Shown here: positions 1-6,545 of the stretch, one piece after another
Numbering within the stretch: the first letter of the stretch is position 1
Layout: the number at the start of each line of letters is the position of its first letter
Origin: Microvirga vignae
GTDB taxonomy: Bacteria > Pseudomonadota > Alphaproteobacteria > Rhizobiales > Beijerinckiaceae
Reading direction: 5' to 3'
Length of the DNA: 43,772 nt
NCBI RefSeq assembly: GCF_001017175.1
Contig: NZ_LCYG01000021.1
Coordinates: 90,861-134,632, forward strand
The notes under the pieces: model-generated
Told to the model about the DNA's origin: nothing
Database searches by the model: none
Seen by the model: only the letters and a program-made list of their open reading frames with translations
Translations under genes and position numbers: made by a program

Positions 1-108
1 TCGTGCGGAAAAGTGGACCTGGTTTTCCGTTTCAACGATGCGCTCCTCCATAAATCGAGCATCGGATGAGCCCCAAAAGTGGACTCCACTTCGGGGCTGA
101 TGCTTTAG
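1..108. repeat. CTAG-family double-palindrome repeat, copy 1 (cut by window edge)
   Basis: Two neighbouring imperfect palindromes. The first contains GTGCGGAAAAGTGGACC and GGTTTTCCG and ends in CGATGCGCT. The second runs from GCATCGGA through CCAAAAGTGGA and TCCACTT to GATGCTTTAG. The same two modules recur at about 3.66, 17.75, 35.48 and 42.10 kb, with a single module at 22.04 kb. The left end lies outside the window. The right end overlaps the TAA stop of the minus-strand DUF4142 gene. Confidence 0.75.
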
Positions 109-926
109 CGGCGACGGCTCACCGAGCCGCCGGGAAGACGGCGCGCGTCTGCCATGTGCTGCTCGATATGCGGTACCACGGAAGCTGCGAACTGGCGCAG
201 GGACGGATCGCCGCCAGCCTGAGCATAGTTCGCGTGCAGGGCCAGCGCTTCCTGGTGACCCATTCGCTGATACTGACCGTAGAGACGGTCGAACTGCGCG
301 CCGGAGGTAGAGGCGAGCTGGTTCAGCATGGCCGTCTTTTCGGGGCTGAGCGGAACACCAACGCGGATCGGCGTGATCGAGCCGGTGGACTGCACATCGG
401 CCGCCGAGCCGGCCGCCGCACCCGTCGTCGCGCCGACACCAGCCCCAACAGCCGCGCCGACGGGGCCGCCGACCAAGGCTCCAACGCCAGCACCCGTCAG
501 GGCGCCGGTTGCCGTGCCGCCAGTTGCGCGTGGAGAGGTGGCCGCCGCCCCTGCAGTGGTGCCTGCAGCTGCGCCGACACCAGCGCCCACAGCGGCACCC
601 ACCGGACCACCGATGAGAGCGCCGATACCAGCACCGGCCAGCGTGCCGCCGAGCGAACCGGCGATGAACTCACCGGAAGCCGTGTAGACGGGGCGACCGC
701 CATTCAGTGCTTGGCTGGTCATGGAGTGATCTTGGATCATCTCCTGAGCGAAGCGGCGGACAGTGGGATTACGCGAGCGCTGCAAAGCGAGCTGGCTCGA
801 GGCAATCTCGAATGCATCGGATTGAGCCGCCATCATACGGTAAGTCTGACTATCCATGACCGCCTGGGCAAAAGCTGGTGCGGAAATGGATGCAAGCAGG
901 GCAGCGAGAACAACATGCTTCTTCAT
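105..926 (-). CDS. DUF4142 family secreted protein with glycine-zipper insertion
   Basis: A 273-residue exported protein. The ATG at 926 is chosen because it opens a clear signal peptide (MKKHVVLAALLASISAPAFA, residues 1-20) and has AGGAG just upstream; longer readings add a non-signal leader. Residues about 30-75 and 185-265 look like the two halves of a DUF4142 domain, a ferritin-like helical family of unknown function common in alphaproteobacterial stress regulons. Between them, residues about 90-175 are almost only Gly, Ala and Val, with two copies of a GALxGGPVGAAVGAGVGA-type glycine-zipper repeat, suggesting membrane insertion or oligomerisation. Typical family members lack this insert and are about 140-200 residues. 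Regulation: a perfect EcfG-type promoter lies 87-111 bases upstream. The biochemical function is unknown. Confidence 0.85.
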   Translation of the reverse strand: MKKHVVLAALLASISAPAFAQAVMDSQTYRMMAAQSDAFEIASSQLALQRSRNPTVRRFAQEMIQDHSMTSQALNGGRPVYTASGEFIAGSLGGTLAGAGIGALIGGPVGAAVGAGVGAAAGTTAGAAATSPRATGGTATGALTGAGVGALVGGPVGAAVGAGVGATTGAAAGSAADVQSTGSITPIRVGVPLSPEKTAMLNQLASTSGAQFDRLYGQYQRMGHQEALALHANYAQAGGDPSLRQFAASVVPHIEQHMADARRLPGGSVSRRR

Positions 927-1012
927 GAGGTAACTCCTGTTTCTTGGAGCGCAGAACACCGCGCGAAGCCCGCCAGGCTTGCAAAATTCATGGGTGGCTG
1001 CTGCACCCCTTC

Positions 1013-1037
1013 AACGAGGAGCGATCTGGGCGGTTCC
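1013..1037 (-). promoter_or_regulatory. EcfG-type general stress response promoter
   Basis: On the minus strand GGAAC (1037-1033) is followed after exactly 16 bases by CGTT (1016-1013). This matches the -35/-10 consensus GGAAC-N16/17-CGTT of the alphaproteobacterial ECF sigma factor EcfG (PhyR-NepR-EcfG pathway). It points at the DUF4142 gene starting at 926 and would give a leader of about 75-80 bases. The rest of 927-1127 shows no gene. Confidence 0.7.
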
Positions 1038-1127
1038 AGAAAGGAACGACATATCATCTACGCTCAAGCTCTGAATCTTTGCCAAGTTTGAAGCGTGAGC
1101 AGAACAATCAATCCTATTGGAGAGCGC

Positions 1128-1607
1128 TTAAGACATCGAGATCGTGACGGCTTCAACAGCCTTGGCCAGAGCCTTAGGATTGACGGAGAAGACGGCCTGA
1201 GGCGTGCCGGCTGCGGCCCACACGGTGTCGTAGACGAGAAGGTCCGGATCGATGAAGGTCTTCATGGGCTGATCATGACCGAAAGGGGGAATGCCGCCGA
1301 TGGCAAAGCCTGTCCAGGCCCGTACCGTTCTGCCGTCGGGACGTGAAAGAGCCTCTCCGATGCTGTGCGCCACACCATCCTGATCGACCCGGTTCTTGCC
1401 CGACACCAGCAACAGATAAGGCGTGCCGCTCGTTGCGCCCTGGAACACGAGAGATTTGACGATCTGCGCGACGTCGCATTCACAAGCCGCCGCTGCCTCC
1501 TCGGCCGTGCGGGTCGATTGCGGCATATCACGTACATGAATCGTCGATCCGAGCTTGGCTGCAAAATCCTCCACCTTCCGGGAGCTTGAGGGAAGTGGGG
1601 CGTTCAT
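1128..1607 (-). CDS. YbaK/EbsC-type aminoacyl-tRNA deacylase domain protein
   Basis: A 159-residue single-domain protein of the YbaK/ProX superfamily, whose members hydrolyse mischarged aminoacyl-tRNAs such as Ala- or Cys-tRNAPro. Family signs are the N-terminal strand region, a central block with KSLVFQG and LLLVSGKNRVD, and a late GxPPFGH segment (GGIPPFGHD), typical of the substrate pocket. The length fits a free-standing deacylase rather than a ProRS insertion domain. Its ATG overlaps the TGA of the upstream metallophosphoesterase (ATGA), so the two are co-transcribed and translationally coupled. The exact substrate tRNA cannot be read from the sequence. Confidence 0.85.
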   Translation of the reverse strand: MNAPLPSSSRKVEDFAAKLGSTIHVRDMPQSTRTAEEAAAACECDVAQIVKSLVFQGATSGTPYLLLVSGKNRVDQDGVAHSIGEALSRPDGRTVRAWTGFAIGGIPPFGHDQPMKTFIDPDLLVYDTVWAAAGTPQAVFSVNPKALAKAVEAVTISMS

Positions 1608-2518
1608 GGACGTGCCTCGGGTTGTCTGATGCGGGCAAGAGACAGCATGCCCATACCGCCAACGGTACCGTCAGGCTTCAAGCCTCGCAATTCGGCTGTG
1701 AGCAGGAAGCCTGTTTCATCATGATCGATTGTGAAGAGATGATAGCCCGCCTTGTGCGTGAGCGTTCCTCCGCGTGCGGAAGCGGAAGGGGCTCCGACAA
1801 CCGGAACAGGCCCACGCGGCCCGTCAATGTGAGCGAGCGAGCCCACGTGATTATGCCCGTGAAGAATGAGCTCAGCGCCGACACGCTTGATCATGCCCTC
1901 AAATCGCTTGGCGTCGGTCAGATTGCGTCCAGCTTCGGCCCCGCCGACGTGGGGCGGATGGTGAATGAGGACGATGCGGAAGCAGAACGGGTCTTTCCCC
2001 AGCTCAGCCAGCATTTCCTCCACATCCTTCGTTTGCTTCGACCCCACACGCCCAGTGGCCACGAAGGGGAGCGTAGGAATGGCAGAGGACAGGCCGATCA
2101 TGGCTATCTTCCCGTACCGGCGAAGATAGGGAAACACAGCCTCGCGGCCGTCATCGCCGCGTGTCCACGGAGCAATCTTCTTCAGTAAACCTTCGAGCGA
2201 GCCGCGCACATACGCATCGTGATTGCCCGGCACGAAGGTGACGCGCGACGGATCGCCGAGACTTTCCATGAATATGCGCGATGTCTCCCATTCATCAGGA
2301 AGGCCGATATTGCAGGTATCGCCCGTGCAGGTGATGTGGTCTGGCTTCTGGGCGTGAATATCGGCGACGAGTTCGGCCAGCAGCTCCATGTCGTGCAGGT
2401 CCTGCCGGCTGCGGTGCCAGTTGTACCAGCCGGTCAGGCGCTTGCTCAGCAACTGCTTCAGGCGGGGCCGGGGGAGGGGTCCCACATGAGGGTCCGTGAG
2501 ATGGGCAATGCGAAACAT
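1604..2518 (-). CDS. Calcineurin-like metallophosphoesterase
   Basis: A 304-residue cytoplasmic binuclear metallophosphoesterase. The metal-binding signature is complete: D9 and H11 (LTDPHVG), D67 (TGDTCN), N99-H100-D101 (GNHD), H186-H187 (HHPP), and H220/H222/H224 (HGHNH). There is no signal peptide or membrane segment. It resembles CpdA/Icc-like phosphodiesterases, which cleave cyclic nucleotides or other phosphodiesters, but the substrate is not evident. Its stop overlaps the start of the YbaK-like gene by ATGA, so the pair forms an operon; a functional link to tRNA proofreading is not obvious. Confidence 0.88.
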   Translation of the reverse strand: MFRIAHLTDPHVGPLPRPRLKQLLSKRLTGWYNWHRSRQDLHDMELLAELVADIHAQKPDHITCTGDTCNIGLPDEWETSRIFMESLGDPSRVTFVPGNHDAYVRGSLEGLLKKIAPWTRGDDGREAVFPYLRRYGKIAMIGLSSAIPTLPFVATGRVGSKQTKDVEEMLAELGKDPFCFRIVLIHHPPHVGGAEAGRNLTDAKRFEGMIKRVGAELILHGHNHVGSLAHIDGPRGPVPVVGAPSASARGGTLTHKAGYHLFTIDHDETGFLLTAELRGLKPDGTVGGMGMLSLARIRQPEARP

Positions 2519-2570
2519 GATGGCCTAGAACAGGTGAACGGACGAGAGTTCGCCCGCCCTGCGCGTGCCG

Positions 2571-2810
2571 TCAAGCGTTGCCGATGAAGATGCCGGCGAG
2601 AAGCGCCAGGACGCTCGCCGGCTTTATGGGACCGCGCAGCCACGAAGAACCACGGCCCGTCTTCGGCCATACCGTCGCAGATCTCTGGGGAGGAGGAAAA
2701 GTCGGGGCTAAGGCGGTCCGCGAAAATCCGGTCAATTCGCGAGTCGCTCTCGTCGCTGATGGGGGCGAGCGAGTGACCTCGCGCTCAAGCGGTTCAGATA
2801 GTGACTTCAT
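2571..2810 (-). pseudogene. Probable frameshifted small gene remnant
   Basis: The minus strand carries coding-like stretches in three frames that line up in order. An ATG at 2810 leads after a shift into KSHYLNRLSARSL, then another frame reads LAPISDESDSRIDRIF and continues to AEDGPWFFVAARSHKAGERP, then a third frame ends with the hydrophobic VLALLAGIFIGNA and a TGA at 2571. Each stretch has high GC at third positions only in its own frame. Together they would make a protein of about 80 residues with a C-terminal membrane segment. I do not recognise a family. This is a decayed gene, sequencing indels, or chance; the undisturbed minus-strand frame (94 codons from 2855) is the alternative reading. 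Confidence 0.35.
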
Positions 2811-2891
2811 GGCCCCAAACAGGACGATGCCCAGAGGGGCCAGGCTGATAGCCAAGCCCCTCTGGAGCTTGGCTATCGCAAGTTCAAAGCC

Positions 2892-3011
2892 TTAGTACTG
2901 AGCGCCCGGGATCAGGGTCGAGTAGATCGAGCGGTCCTCAAGGTTGAGGGCCGGGGACCAGGAAAAGCGGGTCGTACGGTTGATGTAGGACAGGATCAGG
3001 GTCAGAAACAT
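2892..3011 (-). CDS. Small hypothetical protein, 39 residues
   Basis: ATG at 3011 to TAA at 2892 encodes a 39-residue peptide that begins hydrophobic (MFLTLILSYINRTTRF), continues SWSPALNLEDRSIY and ends TLIPGAQY. Nearly every codon has G or C in third position, in contrast to the flanking sequence, which supports real coding. No family is recognised. The start lies three bases after a perfect 6-bp hairpin, and the only Shine-Dalgarno-like bases (AAGGCG) overlap that hairpin. It stands alone, between a gene remnant on the same strand and a divergent NUDIX gene. Confidence 0.5.
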   Translation of the reverse strand: MFLTLILSYINRTTRFSWSPALNLEDRSIYSTLIPGAQY

Positions 3012-3014
3012 TGG

Positions 3015-3033
3015 AACGCCTTTGGTTGGCGTT
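3015..3033 (-). promoter_or_regulatory. Hairpin over the ribosome binding site of the 39-residue gene
   Basis: On the minus strand AACGCC-AACCAAA-GGCGTT is a perfect 6-bp stem with a 7-base loop, ending three bases before the ATG at 3011. The second arm overlaps the only purine-rich stretch that could serve as ribosome binding site, so folding could limit initiation. Confidence 0.35.
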
Positions 3034-3144
3034 GTGTTAGACCTTAGTAGGATGCAGGTCACGCGTTATTCCCATGGATCAGCTATGCAATGAGTGAATG
3101 TCTCCATTCATTTTCCCGTAATCTTCCCATGATTTATTCAGCAA

Positions 3145-3627
3145 ATGTCTGACTCCGTGCCAAAGAGCAAAGCTGCCCGTTTCGTCAGCTGGGGGCTTCA
3201 TACCTATTGGCGCTTTTCCCGGGGCATGACCTTGGGCGTCCGCGCAGTTGTGCTCGACGGGGGGAACCGGGTCTTCCTTATCCGGCATACCTACATGCCG
3301 GGCTGGCACCTCCCCGGTGGCGGCGTGGAAACGGGCGAGACGGCGCTCGATGCGTTGACCCGCGAGCTGCGCGAGGAAGCCTGCATCGCAACCGACGAGC
3401 TGCCGGTCCTAGCAGGTGTTTTCTTCAACCATCGGATCTCGCGGCGCGACCATGTGCTGGTCTATGTGATCCGTCGCTTCACGGTCCTGGAAGAAAAGAA
3501 GCCTGACCGGGAGATCGCTGAGGCCGGGTTCTTCCCGCTCGATCAATTGCCAGAGGGCACGACGCAGGCAACCCGCCGCCGGCTGGCTGAGATCCTCGAA
3601 GGGCAGCCTCCCTCCACCACCTGGTAA
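3145..3627 (+). CDS. NUDIX hydrolase
   Basis: A 160-residue NUDIX enzyme. The box G-x5-E-x7-RELREEAC spans residues 59-80 with the catalytic glutamates in REEA; Ala replaces the usual Gly after EE, as is common. The lead-in RHTYMPGWHLPGGGVE is typical of the group hydrolysing nucleoside diphosphates linked to another moiety; the substrate is unknown. The ATG at 3145 has no clear ribosome binding site, but the preceding conserved-looking GMTLGVRAVVLD strand requires a start upstream of residue 28, so 3145 is kept. It is followed by a dispersed repeat and appears monocistronic. Confidence 0.85.
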   Translation: MSDSVPKSKAARFVSWGLHTYWRFSRGMTLGVRAVVLDGGNRVFLIRHTYMPGWHLPGGGVETGETALDALTRELREEACIATDELPVLAGVFFNHRISRRDHVLVYVIRRFTVLEEKKPDREIAEAGFFPLDQLPEGTTQATRRRLAEILEGQPPSTTW

Positions 3628-3660
3628 GAGAGTAGGGTTTGCGCGGCGTGCCCGACGCTG

Positions 3661-3822
3661 CTAGAGCATCGGACCCAAAAGTGGAGGGCGCTTTTGGGAT
3701 CAATCCGATGCTCATTCTCTGTGAGTAGCGCATCGTTCGATGCGGAACCGGAGGTCCGCGTCAGCGACCCGAAGGGCCACGTCAGTGAAAACCGGATCCA
3801 CTTTTGAAGCACGATGCGCTAT
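3661..3822. repeat. CTAG-family double-palindrome repeat, copy 2
   Basis: Starts CTAGAGCATCGGACCC. The first palindrome pairs GCATCGG..CCAAAAGTG with the distal CTTTTGGGATCAATCCGATGC. A short linker follows, then a second palindrome from GCGCATCGT to ACGATGCGC containing GAAAACCGG and CCACTTTTG. It lies 33 bases after the NUDIX stop. The remaining 3823-3945, ahead of the acetyltransferase, holds no gene I can support. Confidence 0.8.
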
Positions 3823-3945
3823 GGCCAGAGCCACAGAAGGAAACGCCGCACCCATGACCATCATTCGGATTCAGCGACGACGACAGGGCTGCCTTCATTA
3901 GTCCGGCCGCCTTTCCTATTGTCGTCTCGCACCCTGAGTCCGTTC

Positions 3946-4455
3946 ATGACCGAGCTTTCCCTTCTCATCCGTTCCGAGCAACCCATTGATGCCGAGGCTA
4001 TCGAGCGCCTTCACGAGCGCGCCTTCGGTCCAGGCCGTTATGCCCGCACGGCCTCCCGTCTGCGGGAAGGTGCCGGCCATCTGCTCGATCTCTCCTTTAC
4101 CGCTATGGTGGGCACGCTGCTGGTTGGCTCCGTCCGCCTGACGCCGGTGATGGCAGGCGAAGAGCCTGCTTTGATGCTGGGGCCGTTGGCTGTCGAGCCG
4201 GCCTTCGAGAGCAGAGGCATCGGCGCTGCCCTCATGCGCCGTTCGCTAGAGGCGGCGAAGGCAAAGGGGCATACCCTGGTGCTCCTCGTGGGCGATGAGC
4301 CCTATTACAGCCGCTTCGGCTTCAAACATGTCCCGCCGCAGCAATTGCAATTGCCGGGCCCAGTCAATCCTGCCCGCTTTCTGGCTTTGGAGCTGGCGGA
4401 GGGGGCACTCACCCGTACGAAAGGAATTGTCACGCCTCTTCCGAAAGAGGCGTGA
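3946..4455 (+). CDS. GNAT family N-acetyltransferase
   Basis: A 169-residue GNAT-fold protein. The start MTELSLLIRSEQP at 3946 gives the usual length; an open frame reaches back to 3814 but that part lies in repeat-derived sequence and is not acetyltransferase-like. Acetyl-CoA binding motif A is visible as LGPLAVEPAFESRGIGAALM (R90-x-x-G-x-G/A type), followed by LVLLVGDEPYYSRFGF, characteristic of the YhbS-like subgroup. The acceptor substrate is unknown. Its TGA ends at 4455 and the stop of the convergent neighbour begins at 4456, so the two genes abut without any spacer. Confidence 0.88.
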   Translation: MTELSLLIRSEQPIDAEAIERLHERAFGPGRYARTASRLREGAGHLLDLSFTAMVGTLLVGSVRLTPVMAGEEPALMLGPLAVEPAFESRGIGAALMRRSLEAAKAKGHTLVLLVGDEPYYSRFGFKHVPPQQLQLPGPVNPARFLALELAEGALTRTKGIVTPLPKEA

Positions 4456-6537
4456 TCAGGCTCTGCGGCGGCCTTCCGTCAGCCAAGCCGCGAGCGTCGC
4501 GCCGATCAAAAGCGCAAGGCCGATGAAGCCGAGCGCCAGCGGGAAGACGGAGACGCCGCGCACGATGGCGCTTTCACTGGGCTTGAGGCCGATCCAATCG
4601 CCACCGGAGAAGCGCGAGCCGGAATGCACCACGAGGATGCGGGGCACCGTGATGCTCTGGTCACCTTCCATCGCCACGCGTCGCACGGAGCCACCGGTCG
4701 CTTCCGCTATGGGAGTGAGCGCCTCCGTATTGCTGAACACGTCCATCAGCTCGCGCGGGTTGGCGGGGCCGATGCTCACGAAGGCGATGAGCTCGCCGGA
4801 ACGCACCGTGTGAAGGCCGAGTTCCTTGCCTTCGATCTCGGCCGTGAATAGACCGGGACGGCTCTCAGAGAGGGGAATGCTGCTCTCCGCGCCGCTCGGT
4901 GTCACGACGGTTACGGGTGCTGCCGTGTCCTCCATTGTCTGCCGCTCAATGCGGATGGTGCGGCCTGAAGCTGATGCGCGAAGCGCTTCCTCCTCCAGTG
5001 CCGGCTCTTTCATGAGCCAATGCGCCAGGCGGCGCAGCAGGTCCAGATGCGGGCCGCCATCCTGATAACCGCGCGCCCAAAGCCAAGCATGATCGGAGAG
5101 AAGCAGCGCAACGCGGCCCTTCTCCTCGCGTCGCAGCACGAGCAGCGGAAGATCGTTCGCCCCGGACATCAGCGTTGCGCCCGATTGCACGTCGGACCCG
5201 ATGATGCGCAGCCACTCGCCCCAGGCCGGCGGTGAAGTCTCGGACCCCGGCAGATCCCGCGTCACGGGATGGCGATTGCCGGTATCGGTGATGCTGGCCT
5301 TATACGGTTGCTCGACGATGCGCCCGTTGGGGATGCCGGGAATGACCGGTGCGAGCCGCGTTTGTGCAAGGCTGCCATAGCTTGCGAATTCCGGACCTGC
5401 CGCGACAAGGATTGCGCCGCCCTCGCGCACATAGCGCACGATGTTCTCGAAATAGCTCGAAGGCAGGATGCTCTGGTTCGCGTAGCGGTCGAAGATGATC
5501 AGGTCGAAATCCTTGATCTTCTGCTGGAACAGCTCGCGGGTCGGGAAAGCGATCAGCGACAATTCGTTGATCGGCGTGCCGTCCTGCTTCTCCGGCGGAC
5601 GAAGAATGGTGAAGTGCACGAGGTCCACATTGGCGTCGGACTTCAGCAGGTTGCGCCAAGTGCGTTCACCCGCATGGGGCTCGCCAGAGACGAGCAGCAC
5701 GCGCAGCTTCTCGCGAATGCCTTCGATGGGAACGACGGCGCGGTTGTTCGCCTGCGTCAGCTCGTTGGGCAGGCCTTCCACTTCCAGCTCGACCACATTC
5801 GTGCCGCCATGTTCGATCTGCACCTGCAGAGAGAACGGCGTATCGGAGCGGACCTGCTGGCGGGAGAGAACCTGTCCATCACGCCGAAGCGTGACGAGGG
5901 CCGAGCCCGTGCCGCCGCGCTCCATCACCTGCGCACGGATGGTCTGCTCCTTGCCGACAATGCCGAAGCGGGGAGCCTCGATCAGCTTGATCTGCCGATC
6001 GCGCTCATCGGGACGACCCGTGACGAGGGCGTGCAGGGGCGCGCGGAATCCAAGCGCGTCGATGGAGGGCGGGATATCGTGCACCACTCCGTCCGTGATG
6101 AAGATCACACCTGCCAGACGATCCGGCGGAACATCGGCCAGGCCGTTGGAGAGGGCGGCGAACAAACGCGTTCCCTCATCGCCTCCGCTGTCATCCGCCT
6201 GGATGTAGCGCGGCTCCACATCGGCGAGCGAGCCGAAGCGCCGCTCCAGCTCCGCTCGCACCTGATCCGTCATCGCGGCGCGGTCTCCGAGGGTCTGCGA
6301 GGTCGAGCGGTCGGTGACGATGGCCACGATGTCCTTCACCTTCTCGCGCTCTTCCTGCACAAGGGACGGATTGGCGAGAGCAAGAAACACGAGCGCCAGC
6401 GCAATAGCCCGGAGGATCGCCACAGGCCCACGTGAGATGATCGCAAGGATCGCAAGCAGCGCGGCAATAGCACCAACAATCCAGAGTGCATAGGTTGGAA
6501 TGAGGGGCGAGAAGCCGATCGAAAGCACTGATAACAT
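4456..6537 (-). CDS. Membrane protein with VWA-like and amidotransferase-like regions
   Basis: A 693-residue membrane protein, last gene of a moxR-type operon. Residues 12-58 form two membrane helices; the long middle is soluble and probably periplasmic; residues about 660-685 form a C-terminal helix followed by basic residues. The segment VAIVTDRSTSQ has an intact MIDAS motif DxSxS at residues 76-80, and VIFITDGVVHD supplies the later VWA aspartate. Further on, FDLIIFDRYANQ and YVREGGAILVAAGPEF match the class I glutamine-amidotransferase-like fold, without a clear catalytic Cys. It starts nine bases after the DUF4159-type gene. The family occurs in the same gene order in many alphaproteobacteria but its role is uncharacterised; I infer part of a MoxR-driven cell-envelope complex. 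Confidence 0.8.
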   Translation of the reverse strand: MLSVLSIGFSPLIPTYALWIVGAIAALLAILAIISRGPVAILRAIALALVFLALANPSLVQEEREKVKDIVAIVTDRSTSQTLGDRAAMTDQVRAELERRFGSLADVEPRYIQADDSGGDEGTRLFAALSNGLADVPPDRLAGVIFITDGVVHDIPPSIDALGFRAPLHALVTGRPDERDRQIKLIEAPRFGIVGKEQTIRAQVMERGGTGSALVTLRRDGQVLSRQQVRSDTPFSLQVQIEHGGTNVVELEVEGLPNELTQANNRAVVPIEGIREKLRVLLVSGEPHAGERTWRNLLKSDANVDLVHFTILRPPEKQDGTPINELSLIAFPTRELFQQKIKDFDLIIFDRYANQSILPSSYFENIVRYVREGGAILVAAGPEFASYGSLAQTRLAPVIPGIPNGRIVEQPYKASITDTGNRHPVTRDLPGSETSPPAWGEWLRIIGSDVQSGATLMSGANDLPLLVLRREEKGRVALLLSDHAWLWARGYQDGGPHLDLLRRLAHWLMKEPALEEEALRASASGRTIRIERQTMEDTAAPVTVVTPSGAESSIPLSESRPGLFTAEIEGKELGLHTVRSGELIAFVSIGPANPRELMDVFSNTEALTPIAEATGGSVRRVAMEGDQSITVPRILVVHSGSRFSGGDWIGLKPSESAIVRGVSVFPLALGFIGLALLIGATLAAWLTEGRRRA

Positions 6538-6545
6538 GGCTCGCC

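Noticed and set aside
3661..3822. Inverted repeats considered as a CRISPR array or IS ends
   Set aside because: Not regularly spaced, no spacers, no transposase or target duplications; they fit a dispersed palindromic element.
3854..3901. 15-codon frame MTIIRIQRRRQGCLH ahead of the GNAT gene, considered as leader peptide
   Set aside because: No terminator/antiterminator pair, no run of one amino acid, and weak ribosome binding site.
5269..6435. 388-codon plus-strand frame inside the VWA-like gene
   Set aside because: Antisense shadow; the minus-strand gene has membrane helices and MIDAS motifs and fits the operon.
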